64,000 nucleotides of DNA from Chiridota heheva (Eukaryota > Echinodermata > Holothuroidea > Apodida > Chiridotidae), in contig JAIGNY010003789.1 of the NCBI GenBank assembly GCA_020152595.1, positions 305,001 through 369,000 of the forward strand, given 5' to 3'. The notes beneath the pieces were generated by a model that ran no database searches, was not told the origin of the DNA, and worked only from the letters and a program-made list of their open reading frames with translations. A program made the position numbers and the translations under genes. Positions 23,240-35,350 of the stretch are shown piece by piece; positions within the stretch are counted from its first letter, which is position 1, and each line of letters opens with the position of its first letter.

Positions 23240-24860
23240 GCCGATTCAAATTTGAAAAGGTTTATAAAATAAAATGAAATGAAAACAGCAAAAATTCACT
23301 GTAATATCGGTATAAAGCTGCCGATTTAAAGCATTTTAACACTTACAAAATTATATACCTAATTAGCATAAGTTGCGCAATATGTTGTGACTTCAGAGTG
23401 TGTCAACGAGAATATTGTGAATGGGAGAAGTTGGCAATAGTGAACTGAAAATTGGTTATTATTATGACCTTGACCAAACAGTAGAAGTCAATTTGAGAAA
23501 CTGTTGATATTTGAAATTTGGAAACGAAATATAAAAAATCATATTAGAGAACTTTACCTGTATTCCCTTTAAATACATTATCATCACTTTTACACGTGCT
23601 GAAAATGTTTACAAACTTCCATTTGTTATAACTTTAAAAGTATATTAATCTTACTATTTAATGACTGTTATGCTCGAAATGTAACTTGCTCTTTCCTCTG
23701 GATTAAAAGTCTCTACCCGTCCAATACTTATCTAGGACAGTATGATGTCTTCTTTCGTATAAAGTTATGTGTAATAAGTTTGCTTGAAAATGACTGCTGT
23801 AAAAAGTCTACAGTAGAATATATTTGGGGGAAATTGTGCACGGTTATTCAACAATGGCAGCATTAGTTACGTTTATGTAATTAAAGATTAATGTTGACAG
23901 TTTGAAGCGGAGTGTCTAAATGTGTATTTAATGCACTTGGCAAAGAGCTTTGGCCCCAAGTTGAATGACCCGACTTTAAAAGAGTTATTCGCGAGTACAG
24001 AGTCCTTTGAACCGTGCAATAAATACTATATAAACACGATGCTAAAAACACTTATAGAATTTCCGTGTTAGATTGTTTAAAATGCATTTAAAACAACAAT
24101 AAATAATGAAAAACGGAAAACTTTACATATATTTTTTTCGCTTTGGTAAGAAATGCGCCTGTAATGAAATTACTCACACTCGTGCATTACGGGAATTTGA
24201 TGCACGGGTCATAACAATGCAAATACTACATATAAAAACCCTTCTTAGTAGCCAAAATTGTATCAAAATTAGTTAAAACACTTAACACTTTACAGCATTT
24301 TAAAATATCGGGTATCACTTTGCATATTTCATACAAATTTTGTGGCGTCTTACCTGGCCACTTCGTACTTTCTTTAGTAAATCCTTTGTTGTTGGTGGTG
24401 GCAGCACCAAACATTTTTCGAGTGTTTTCCACGCCCCCCAAGTAAAATAAAACTCAAACACTAAAACGCCTTTTTTTTTTTCAAAATTCTCAAACTAATC
24501 TGCTCAGACTGTCAAATTTTAAAACTTTTTTAATTAATTTAAAAATGGATACATTTCCACAGAACTTAAATGATAATTGATTTCCCTACTGTAATGACTG
24601 TAAGGATTGTAGATTATAGTTTGATCTAGGGTGACAGTTTTGTTTGTTTGTCAATAGCTTATAAAACGATATTTTGGATAGCTAGAGTTATCTCTGAACA
24701 AAAGTAAGATTTCGGTTATAAATCTCACCATTTTGTAAATATGTTTTCTCAAAATCTAGATTGAATATCATGGCTCAACGTCGGTAAATAAATGTGTATT
24801 ATTTTCCAAAGGAAACTGTTCAAATTCAACCCTTTCCCTTGTTTTAATTAAAACATATAA
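23240..24860. other. Rest of intron 3; no gene recognised
   Basis: AT-rich intron sequence. A minus ORF at 24226-24441 (contains FTKESTKWPGKTPQNLYEIC) looks protein-like, but I could not identify it or give it splice context. Confidence 0.4.
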
Positions 24861-24865
24861 TTTAC

Positions 24866-25271
24866 CCATTGTAGATGAAGTAATGCCCACTTCTACTGCT
24901 TTTGGGATTAAATGACAGAGATGATTTGCAGCTCGTGGTAAAGAGTGTGACGTCATCTGGCTTTGTATTAAGACGTGTGCTGAAATACTTCAAATGCCCT
25001 CCCGTGTTATTCCAAGAGTTGACCACGTTCACATTCGTTTCCTTTGATGACGCAGGGAAGAGTTCGTCGATAGTTATTCGGAAGTCTGAGCTGTACTCGT
25101 ATGTAGGAGGGTCTTCCATCCCTTCACCCGGATCTATGCATATATCCTCCGTAATTGGAAACACGCAACGCACGTCTTGAGTCACAGATAGCCGTCGCAA
25201 GCCATTTTGTGTATCCTCAGGACCCTCACATTTATGGTGTTAGATACCACAATTGCGGGTGAACCTTGCAC
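24866..25271 (-). CDS. LRR-mucin-ZP gene, exon 3 (ZP-N/ZP-C junction and first half of ZP-C)
   Basis: Acceptor TTTGCCAG ends at 25272; donor AATGG|GTAAAT at 24866/24865. It opens in phase 0 with IVVSNTINV, the strand that typically follows the CGT motif of ZP-N, then passes to a second frame containing LSVTQDVRCVFPITEDICI, which is the start of ZP-C, and TLFTTSCKSS and HYFIYNG, the sCwat-like and pre-GCP positions. The switch needs one extra base at the C-run 25223-25225 (G-run on the coding strand). With it the exon is 407 nt, phase 0 in and phase 2 out, matching exons 2 and 4 exactly. Confidence 0.85.
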
Positions 25272-25439
25272 CTGGCAAATATAATCGAAGAAAATCATTA
25301 AAATGACGACGATGAAATGATGAAATCTTAATATAATTCTTTAAACTACCTTCCTAAATTACACTCACTGAAAACTGTGACAAAGTATATTCCTGCTTGT
25401 AATCGACCAAAATGTGTCACAAAAAAACAAAAACATTTG

Positions 25440-27850
25440 AGCAGAATCAAGGTGGAAACAACACATTATATTAAGCAATGGTGCAAACAACACATTATAT
25501 TAAGCAATGGGGCAAACAACACATTATATTAAGCAATGGTGCAAACAACACATTATATTAAGCAATGGGGCAAACAACACATTATATTAGGCAATGGTGC
25601 AAACAACACATTATATTAAGCAATGGGGCAAACAACACATTATATTAAGCAATGGTAGAAACAACACATTCTATTAAGCAATGGGGCAAACAACACATTA
25701 TATTAAGCAATGGTGCAAACAACACATTCTATTAAGCAATGGTGCAAACAACACATTCTATTAAGCAATGGTGCAAACAACACATTCTATTAAGCAATGG
25801 TGCAAACAACACATTCTATTAAGCAATGGTGCAAACAACACATTCTATTAGGCAATGGGGCAAACAACACATTCTATTAAGCAATGGTGCAAACAACACA
25901 TTCTATTAAGCAATGGTGCAAACAACACATTATATTAAGCAATGGTGCAAACAACACATTCTATTAGGCAATGGTGCAAACAACACATTATATTAAGCAA
26001 TGAAGCAAACAACTCATTACATTAAGCAATGGTAGAAACAACACATTCTATTAAGCAATGGTGCAAACAACACATTCTATTAAGCAATGGGGCAAACAAC
26101 ACATTCTATTAAGCAATGGTGCAAACAACACATTATATTAAGCAATGGTGGAAACAACACATTCTATTAGGCAATGGGGCAAACAACACATTATATTAAG
26201 CAATGGTAGAAACAACACATTCTATTAAGCAATGGTGCAAACAACACATTATATTAAGCAATGGTGCAAACAACACATTCTATTAAGCAATGGTGCAAAC
26301 AACACATTCTATTAAGCAATGGGGCAAACAACACATTATATTAAGCAATGGGGCAAACAACACATTATATTAAGCAATGGTAGAAACAACACATTCTATT
26401 AAGCAATGGGGCAAACAACACATTATATTAAGCAATGGTGCAAACAACACATTATATTAAGCAATGGTGCAAACAACACATTCTATTAAGCAATGGTGCA
26501 AACAACACATTATATTAAGCAATGGGGCAAACAACACATTATATTAAGCAATGGTGCAAACAACACATTATATTAAGCAATGGGGCAAACAACACATTCT
26601 ATTAAGCAATGGGGCAAACAACACATTCTATTAAGCAATGGTGCAAACAACACATTCTATTAAGCAATGGTGCAAACAACACATTCTATTAGGCAATGGT
26701 GCAAACAACACATTCTATTAAGCAATGGTGGAAACAACACATTCTATTAGGCAATGGGGCAAACAACACATTCTATTAAGCAATGGTGCAAACAACACAT
26801 TATATTAAGCAATGGTGCAAACAAGACACTCTATTAAGCAATGGTGCAAACAACACATTCTATTAGGCAATGGGGCAAACAACACATTATATTAAGCAAT
26901 GGTGCAAACAACACATTATATTAAGCAATGGGGCAAACAACACATTATATTAAGCAATGGTGCAAACAAGACATTCTATTAGGCAATGGTGCAAACAACA
27001 CATTATATTAAGCAATGGGGCAAACAACACATTATATTAAGCAATGGTGCAAACAACACATTATATTAAGCAATGGTGCAAACAACACATTCTATTAGGC
27101 AATGGGGCAAACAACACATTATATTAAGCAATGGGGCAAACAACACATTATATTAAGCAATGGTGCAAACAACACATTATATTAAGCAATGGTGCAAACA
27201 ACACATTCTATTAGGCAATGGGGCAAACAACACATTATATTAAGCAATGGTGCAAACAACACATTCTATTAGGCAATGGGGCAAACAACACATTATATTA
27301 AGCAATGGTGCAAACAACACATTCTATTAGGCAATGGGGCAAACAACACATTATATTAAGCAATGGTGCAAACAACACATTCTATTAAGCAATGGGGCAA
27401 ACAAAACATTCTATTAAGCAATGGTGCAAACAACACATTATATTAAGCAATGGTGCAAACAAGACACTCTATTAAGCAATGGTGCAAACAACACATTATA
27501 TTAAGCAATGGTGGAAACAACACATTCTATTAAGCAATGGTGGAAACAACACATTCTATTAAGCAATGGTGCAAACAACACATTCTAGGGAGCAATGGTG
27601 CAAACAACACATTATATTAAGCAACGGTGCAAACAAGACACTCTATTAAGCAATGGTGCAAACAACACATTCTATTAAGCAATGGTGGAAACAACACATT
27701 CTATTAAGCAATGGTGGAAACAACACATTCTATTAAGCAATGGTGCAAACAACACATTTTATTAAGCAATGGTGCAAACAACACATTCTATTAGGCAATG
27801 GGGCAAACAACACATTATATTAGGCAATGGTGAAACAATACATTCCATTA
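25440..27850. repeat. 29-bp minisatellite, about 80 copies, in intron 2
   Basis: Unit contains AGCAATGGTGCAAACAACAC followed by ATTATATTA. Copies differ mainly at three two-state sites: GGTGC or GGGGC, TTATATTA or TTCTATTA, and AAGCAATGG or AGGCAATGG. A few copies carry GGTAGA, GGTGGA or AAGACACTC. The array fills most of the intron between exons 2 and 3. Confidence 0.98.
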
Positions 27851-28261
27851 GGCAATGGTGTAAACATAGAACATGATATATTCGATAATATTCAAATGAT
27901 ATTCATAATGAATTAAGAAAAGGCATTTGACAATGACTCAAAGAAATTCATCATCCTCGATACGTTATGTATCGGAAGCTTGAAAATAGGCAGATGCAGT
28001 GTGGGTAAATATTGCGCAATGTCTCCACACCAGGAGCGTATGCCATACATCTTAAGGTTCTTTCAAATTGCTTATCCTATTTTAGAATGCAGAATTAGAT
28101 CATACAACAAGTGAGCGAAACAGACTTCAAATTTTAGTTGAAATTTGATTTTAATTCTACCGGATTATTTGCATTGGCCTATACGAGGAGATTGTGGAAT
28201 TCCCGAGAAGTTATGCAAATGAGGCCGACAATATAAATGAAATGACAGCTTTTGCACTAAC

Positions 28262-28443
28262 CTTGGCTGTCGTACCGCATGCATCGTAAGGAGTATATAA
28301 AGTTACTCCACCGGCACCGTCCTTCACTTCCACGCAGGTCTCATCGTTAAGATGATGTTGGACATTTTGTACTGAGCAAAGTCTGTTAGCCAGGTTTATC
28401 TGCATTCCTCCCTGTGTACACTCAACTGGTTGAGCTGGAAGGA
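28262..28443 (-). CDS. LRR-mucin-ZP gene, exon 2 (ZP-N)
   Basis: 182 nt: acceptor ATATCAG ends at 28444, donor AAG|GTTAGT at 28262/28261. The first two bases complete a Val codon begun in exon 1 (phase 1), then 60 codons follow. Cysteines in PVECTQGGM, RLCSV, DETCVEV and YDACGTTAK give the four-cysteine ZP-N pattern, with the diagnostic CGT motif at its end. ZP domains polymerise into extracellular filaments in egg coats, tectorial membrane and epithelial matrices. A longer open frame to 28211 runs past the donor into the intron and is not coding. Confidence 0.88.
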
Positions 28444-28454
28444 CTGATATCACA

Positions 28455-28690
28455 GAAAAGAACTTAAAGGGTTAGTTCAGGGTCAAGCAAGTCCATCTTA
28501 TGTAAAAACGACTTCAAAAGAAACAAAATGGCGAAGAAAGCGTTTAAAATTTCTATTCCGTTAAGAAGATGTTCAAGTTTAAAGCTCTGCCTTATTTGTG
28601 TAGAAATGCCTGCAGTAAGTCTACTATGGAAAGCTGACGTCCTCATCCTCACATTCCTAGCAATTGGTTATGTATTTTAAAGAAAGCCAA
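28455..28690 (+). repeat. Partial foldback-family repeat R4 in intron 1
   Basis: Contains AGGGTTAGTTCAGGGTCAAG, AAACAAAATGGCGAAGAAAG and TAGAAATGCC..CAGTAAGTC, all shared with 18885-19310 and 19845-20600. It begins only about 10 bp upstream (on the gene strand) of the exon 2 acceptor. Confidence 0.65.
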
Positions 28691-29390
28691 TTTACATTTT
28701 TAGTGAGCATGCGAAGCATACTGCAAACCTATGTAATGGTCCACAGTTTTTCTGAGGATTTCTTAAAGATGTTAAAGTTTCCGGAGTTCCTGTTTTTTTA
28801 CAGATAACCTTATGGAAGGTTAGAATTTTTACAAAATGTTTAAGTTTTTCAGAGACACTTAAGACAGACTGAAGACTATAGCTTTCTTAAAAAGTCTACA
28901 AAACATTTGATATTTCCTTAGAAGATAACTGTAAAATGATATAATTTTCCAATAATCTTAAGAGATCAACAGACGTCTCTCTCGTGGCACTGCATATTTG
29001 AAATCCCTAAAATTCTTCAAAATATTAGTGCACCAACGGTTGTATCAGGCAGGATTATCAAACATCGCCTTTATTATTGTGTACATTTGCATAAAGTTGC
29101 TACAGTACGTGAACTGACCAGACTTTTTATTCTATTTAGTATGCTCAGTCAGGGAGTGTGATAGTATGTGACTGCAGATGGACATAGGAGGTATGCCATG
29201 TGGAACATGGATGGGGCCGTGCGATACATATAATACAATATATACCATATAGTATACACCAAGGGCTATATCAGGCATAATTATTTGACTCTGCTTTTTT
29301 TTTTCTTATTCAACAAGTCGTTTGCATATAAGTTATTATATGAAGTGACACTTTCATACATAGTATGCTCAATCAGGGACTGTGATAGCT
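28691..29390. other. Intron 1 sequence, nothing recognised
   Basis: Two similar short stretches near 29145 and 29370 (TATGCTCAGTCAGGGAGTG and TATGCTCAATCAGGGACTG) suggest a local duplication beside the minisatellite that follows. Nothing else was seen. Confidence 0.4.
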
Positions 29391-29394
29391 AGGA

Positions 29395-30250
29395 CAAGAC
29401 TTCTTATGGAGCCTATGGGATGTCATGTGGGACATGGGGTGGGATGCCATGTAGGATATATGGTGGAATGCCATGCGGGACATATGATGGAATGCCATGC
29501 GATGGGATGGGATGTCATGTGGGACATGGGATGGTATGGGATGTCATGTGGACATGAGGTGGGATGCCATGTGGGACATGGGGTGGGATTCCACGAGTAA
29601 CACAGAGTGTTACATAGGTTGGGATGTCATGTGTGACATAATGTAGAAGGCTATGTGAGACATAGGGTAGGAGGCCATGGGGACATGGGATGTGATGCTA
29701 TGTGGGACATAAAGTGGAATGTCATTGGGACATTGGAAGGGATACCATGTGGAATATATGGTGGGATACAATGTGGGACATAACGGTGGGCCATGGGGAC
29801 ATAGGAGAGATGTCATGTGGGACATCAGGTACATAGGGATGGAAGCCACTGATGCGGGCATACGGTGGGATGCCATGGGGGACATACTGTATGGTGGAAT
29901 GCCATGTGGGAGATATGGTGGAATGCCATGTTGGACAAGGCATGGGATGGGATGCCATGTGGGACATGGGGTGGGATGTCATTTGGCGCATGTGATAGGA
30001 TTCATGTGGGACATAGGGTGCGATGCCATGTGGGTAATATGATGGGATGCCATGCGGGACATATGGTGGAATGCCACATGAGACATGGGATGGGATGTCA
30101 TGTGGGACATGGGGTGGGATACCATCTGGGAGATATAGTGGAATGCCATGTGGGACATGGGATGGGATGGGATGTCATGTGGAACATGTGGTGGGATGCC
30201 ATGTGGAACATGGTATGCAATGTGGGACTTAATGTGAGATGCCATTTTCA
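29395..30250. repeat. Degenerate minisatellite of about 23-26 bp in intron 1
   Basis: Units resembling GGGATGCCATGTGGGACATG with variable length and many substitutions. Open frames on both strands (Met/Gly/Cys/His-rich) are repeat artefacts. Confidence 0.9.
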
Positions 30251-30322
30251 TAATTGGCCTTGTCAAATGATATCGTGTCAATTTGCATGGATATGCGAAC
30301 CATGACGGTATTTACTGTTCTA

Positions 30323-30665
30323 GTTTACTATTTAAATTATTTTTCCTCGAACTTTCTTCAGGTGGTATATTATAAATAACCTTACTAGATTCAGTTTTAC
30401 TTCTTTTCTGACATATTCCATTGTTTTTAAGGCACAAAATCGTAGGTGAAAATATGATAGAATACATCAAGACTTTGAGGAATCTAAAATTATGACATCA
30501 CAGCTAGTCTGATTTCAGTCGTTTCTACACAAATGATACCAAACTTTAAACTTAGATATCTCCTTAATGGAATAAGATTTTTAAATGCTTTCTTCACTAC
30601 TTTGTTTCTTTTGCATCCTCTTTTATATAAGATAGACTTGCTTGATCCTTGAATTAATGCTTTAA
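30323..30665. mobile_element. Foldback-family repeat R4 in intron 1
   Basis: Shares CTTTCTTCAGGTGGTA, ACAGCTAGTCTGATTTCAG and GCTTGATCCTTGAATTAATG with other copies. Further shared text follows, including GGTCGGCATGCTAACGTTG at about 30815-30840, inverted relative to 19870-19890. Confidence 0.6.
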
Positions 30666-31809
30666 CTAAATTTCATAATCATTATCGTTTTCATGAGAGA
30701 TGAAGCAAAAATGTTAAAGATACAGACAAATCTGACGAGTATAATTGGTTGTTGATACTGATCCAGATAACGCACTACATTTGGACCAATGTCATCATTC
30801 TAACTGTTTTGGGTCGGCATGCTAACGTTGAAATAATGTCGGGTCGACTCACTTTAACCAACGTTTGGTCTTGTTGTCATGCTAACCTTTGACTAACATT
30901 GACCCTACCAAAGCGTTTTATCTAGGGAACCCTCCCGGACCCGATTGAGACGGTGTTATCGATGGACTGCATCTCGCAGCTAGCCCGATTGTAGAATCAG
31001 TTGAGACGTCTTAATTTCGAGATAGAAAAATAAATCATATTTAATAGATCCTGGAAAATATCCCGGCTATAAAGGAAATATTGTTTGATTTTTTGAGCCG
31101 CAACATTACTCAGCTTTGGCGAGAAAAACGTCCATCGCCCTTTTGTGAGTAGTGTTCCAGCTATATGACAACACTAATTATTATCTTTTTGTCTGCATAG
31201 TTAAGTTCAAGCGTGTTTTATGACAATACATGATACAATAAACGAAAGAATTGATTCGTTACCAACTTTTTAAGTAACTTCGAGAAGCATCATTCTTACT
31301 AAGTTAGTTTCTTAATATAGTGTTTTAACATACTTGCACATATTGAGACAATTATCTCAGACTAATTCTCAGTGCATTAGGTCTATGTATGACAAGACGA
31401 AATAAGTTCCGCGTCTAACGATGATTTATTTTGTCGATGCTACACAGGATCATACATTTCAGTGAAATATGTTAATAGTATCACTTTGATATGAACATTA
31501 AGATGGGCCATCGTCACATGCTAAAACAACAAAATTGAATTCCCCAACCTGTGATATTTCCTGAATTTTGCTCGTTAGTAGATATATTTTGTTGTCCCTG
31601 TTGCATGCGCAACATTTTGGCATGACAAACTGTTGCAGAACAAGTTTTTACCTGTTAAGCTGCCAAGATTGTTCAAAATTTAAAACAATGAAGCATAATT
31701 GATGTAAATATGTACGATATATAACAATACATATTGCATTTGAAGCTTTTTATTGGTCTGTCATCACACTTTAGAACCGTAATTAACGGAAGTAGATTTA
31801 TACGCTTAC
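30666..31809. other. Start of intron 1 (gene-strand), nothing recognised
   Basis: AT-rich intron sequence between the exon 1 donor at 31809 and the R4 copy. No coding or regulatory motif is supported. Confidence 0.4.
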
Positions 31810-34800
31810 CTTTTGCCTTCGTGGTTTCTTCAATTGTGGGCTCTATTGTTGCAGGTTTAGTAGCAATGATAGCCAGAGGGGTGTTTTCTTCGTTTGTCAT
31901 TTCAGCTGCTGTTGGAAGCATTGTGCTTACTTCAATCACAGGATCAGTCACCTTTACAGTCACTTCTGCCATTGTCTGTTCGGCTAGCATTGTTGTAGCT
32001 ATAAAACACTTCTGCTCAGTCGTTTCCTCTTCTTCTGTTTGGGATGTTGTAGATTCTCCGGAGAGAGGGTTTGAACTTTCTTCAGTTGTTTCTTCTTCTT
32101 CTTCTGCTTTCGGCGCCAATGTTGTTACGTGGGGTAAGCTTTCTTCCTCCGTCGACTGTTTGTTATTCTGTTGTGGTTGTGTTGTTTCATCTTGAAAAGT
32201 TGACTCTGTAGTTTTTCTATCTCCATTCGAAGCGTTGTCTCAGGATGAGTTGCTTCCTTGTCCAATTGCGTGGTTATTTTCCGTGCGTGAGTTGTTTCAT
32301 CGACCACTTGCTTGGTTATTTTCGGTGCGTGAGTTGTTTCATCGACCACTTGCGTGGTTATTTTCCGTGCGTGAGTTGTTTCATCGACCACTTGCGTGGT
32401 TATTTTCCGTGCGTGAGTTGTTTCATCGACCACTTGCGTGGTTATTTTCGGTGCGTGAGTTGTTTCCTCGTCCAGTTGTGTAGTTGCTGCTGGATTTGGT
32501 GGAAATAGCGTTGCTGCTTCCGTCGTTTGTTCTTTTGTCTGCGACGGCAATGTTGTTACGGAGGGTAAGGTTTCTTCATTCGTCGATTGTTCCTTTGTCT
32601 GCTGTGGTTGCGTCGGTGATCCTGCAGTCGTTTGTTTCGCGGTATGAGGCTTCGTCTGAAAAATGGTAGGTGGTTGATGGGTTGTTTCCGCCTCCATTCT
32701 TCCGGTTGTTTTTGTATCAGAAGTTCGTTCTCTTGTTAGCATTTGTATAGTAGTCTCCTCGAAACTTTCACTACTGCTATCAGATTCATTACTGCTATCA
32801 GATTCATTACTGCTATCAGATTCATTACTGCTGTCAGATTCATTACTGCTGTCAGATTCATCACTATCACTGTCGTTACACGAGTTTTTGTCATTGTCAT
32901 TCGAGTCATCACTATCATTGTCTTCAGACGAATTTTTGTCACTCTTACTGCCATTGCTTCCACTGCCTTTGCTGCCTTTAGATGATTTCTTATCACTTTC
33001 GTCACTGTCACTAGACTTGCTACCATCGTCTCCATTGCTTCCACTGCCTTTGCTGCCTTTAGATGATTTCTTACCACTTTCGTCACTGTCACTAGACTTG
33101 CTACCATCGTCTTCATTGCTTCCGCTGCCTTTGCTGCATTTAGATGACTTTTTACCACTTTCGTCACTGTCACTAGACTTGCTACCATCGTCTTCATTGC
33201 TTCCGCTGCCTTTGCTGCCTTTAGATGACTTCTTACCACTTTCGTCACTGTCACTCGACTTGCTACCATCGTCTCCATTGCTTCCACTGCCTTTGCTGCC
33301 TTTAGATGACTTTTTACCACTTTCGTCACTGTCACTCGACTTGCTACCATCGTCTTCATTGCTTCCGCTGCCTTTGCTGCCTTTAGATGACTTCTTACCA
33401 CTTTCGTCACTGTCACTAGACTTGCTACCATCGTCGTTATTGCTTCCGCTGCCTTTGCTGCCTTTAGATGACTTCTTGCCACTTTCGTCACTGTCGCTAG
33501 ACTTGCTACCATCGTCTTCATTGCTTCCGCTGCCTTTGCTGCCTTTAGATGCCTTTAGATGACTTGCTTTACCACTTTCGTCACTGTCACTAGACTTGCT
33601 ACCATTGTCTTCATTGCTTCCGCTGCCTTTGCTGCCTTTAGATGACTTCTTACCACTTTCGTCACTGTCACTAGACTTGCTACCATCGTCGTTATTGCTT
33701 CCACTGCCTTTGCTGCCTTTCGATGACTTCTTACCACTTTCGTCACTGTCACTAGACTTGCTACCATTGTCTTCATTGCTTCCACTACCTTTGCTGCTTT
33801 TCGATGACTTTTACCACTTTTGGTACTTCCATTACTTTGACTTGTTATTTCTTCACTTTTGTTGTCATCAATGTTTTCAGTACAGGACATGTCACTTAAC
33901 GTCAGGGAAGATACTATCTTTCCCTGTGCACTATCTGGTGTGTTACAAATGACCTTATCAGATGTGAACGCTGCTAATGGATGAGATTTGATCCAGCGAA
34001 TTAATGTTGCCAATTGGCAGTTGCAGGTCCACAAATTTCCCGTAAGATGTAATTCAACCATGTCTATCAATCGGTCTAAGAACATGTCTGGTGTGAATTG
34101 TAGTTTATTTTCATCAAGTCTTAGAAACTGTAGTTTCTCTACGCCGCTAAGAGAATCCGCATACAGTCCTTTGGATTCGATGCGGTTATGGCTCAGGTCG
34201 AGTCTTAGTAGTTCGGGATTTGCATGGAACACGTTGCTTGGTATTGTGGTAATCAGGTTGTGTTGAAGATGTAGTACCTCAATAGTGGTAATTGCTGTAG
34301 AGCAGTCGGAATGTATACCAACCGAGCTGAACCAAGATATAGTGACTGCAGTGAAGATAAATTTATGAATGCTAACTCACCAATACTCTCAATAGGGTTG
34401 TTATTCAAGTGAAGCGATAACAACTGTCCGTTTTGCTGGAATACCCTATTTTTAATCTCCTGTAGCTTGTTGTGACCCAAATGCAAATCCTCTAGGAATG
34501 TTAGGGCAACAAACATTGAAGGCGATATATCTGTAAGTTTGTTATACTGTAAAAACAATTGAGTTATTTGAGAGGATTTACCAAACGCTGTCTCGTGAAT
34601 CGTTTTGATCTTGTTCAGTTTTAAATTAAGCTCTCTTAAATGTAGATTATTTCGAAAGGAGTTATCAGGAATTTCTTTTATCTTGTTGTGAACAAGCTTC
34701 AATGTCGTCAAAGCAGGAAGAAACTGAAGAGCCTCGACTGGGATATGTTCTAGACGATTGGATTCTAAAGTAAGAGATTGCAGCTCCACCAATCCACTGA

Positions 34801-35307
34801 ACGCTCTCTGATCAATCCGCGATATGTAGTTAAGAGACAAATCGAGAGATCGCAAATTGGGAGTATTCGTGAAAGACATTGTTTTCACGCGAACGATGTT
34901 ATTGCTTTTCGCACTTAGTGAATCTAGCTGGGTCAGTGGTCGAAGGCTCTCAGTTGGTACTTCGGATAGCTGGTTATCGTTAAGACTAAGGTGTTGTAAC
35001 TTGACCAAATTTTCAAATGCCTTGAATCAATGTTTCTGATAGCGTTGTGAGAGAGTATCAGGGATTCGAGATTGAGAAGATCCTTGAATGTTAGCTTCGG
35101 TAAGCTTCGGATGAGGTTGTGTGACAAATCAAGCTGAGTTGTGTCTACCGGGATATCGTCTGGTACCTCTTGAAGATTTTGACCTGAGCAATCTACTATT
35201 GTGTCCTTGCAGGTACATGACTTCGGGCAGGCAAAAGACCCTCCTGAAAACACAGACATTACTATCAAACAAAAAAGGGTTGGTTGGAACCGCTTTGATA
35301 GCTCCAT
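31810..35307 (-). CDS. LRR-mucin-ZP gene, exon 1 (signal peptide, LRR domain, Ser-rich repeats, Thr-rich tract)
   Basis: Start ATG at 35305-35307 (A at -3, G at +4) precedes a signal peptide, MELSKRFQPTLFCLIVMSV.. ending near SFA. LRRNT is CPKSCTCKDTIVDC. About sixteen LxxLxLxxN repeats follow, then LRRCT (WTCNC, CNTPD, DMSC) ending near residue 475. Next come about ten 27-residue repeats (KSSKGSKGSGSNEDDGSK type), an acidic Asp/Ser/Asn run (NESDSS repeats) and a Thr/Gln/Glu-rich tract with about six copies of a 14-residue unit containing VVDETTHARKITT. Donor AAAG|GTAAGC lies at 31810/31809. The frame changes four times, each needing one base: near 35022, 34281, 33810 and 32214, all in homopolymers. 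Adding four bases gives 3502 nt, phase 1, matching exon 2. LRR domains bind protein ligands; the Ser/Thr tracts would be glycosylated stalk. Confidence 0.85.
32240..32480 (-). repeat. 42-bp coding tandem repeat (14-residue Thr/His unit)
   Basis: About six near-identical 42-bp units inside exon 1, encoding ITTQVVDETTHARK-type repeats. Potential O-glycosylation sites are frequent. Plus-strand ORFs over it are shadows. Confidence 0.9.
32750..33830 (-). repeat. 81-bp coding tandem repeat (27-residue Ser/Gly/Lys/Asp unit) and acidic tail
   Basis: About ten units of 81 bp between roughly 32940 and 33830. In the frame that joins the LRR part to the Thr-rich part each reads K-S-S-K-G-S-K-G-S-G-S-N-E-D-D-G-S-K-S-S-D-S-D, then E-S-G-K. 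One unit near 33550 has a small in-frame duplication. A (Asn-Glu-Ser-Asp-Ser-Ser)n tail follows at 32755-32850. The Met/Val/Ala-rich frame and the plus-strand Leu/Ser-rich frame are also open, but do not connect to the flanking domains. Confidence 0.9.
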
Positions 35308-35350
35308 CTTTACGTTTGCTGTCACGATTCTGTGCGAGAAAGGGGAAATG

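Noticed and set aside
29382..30305. Several Met/Gly/Cys/His-rich ORFs on both strands
   Set aside because: Degenerate minisatellite within an intron; no start, splice or domain evidence.
32736..33562. Met/Val/Ala-rich minus ORF of 261 codons and Leu/Ser-rich plus ORF of 224 codons
   Set aside because: Alternative frames of the 81-bp coding repeat. Only the Ser/Gly/Lys/Asp frame connects the LRR part with the Thr-rich part and gives the right splice phase.
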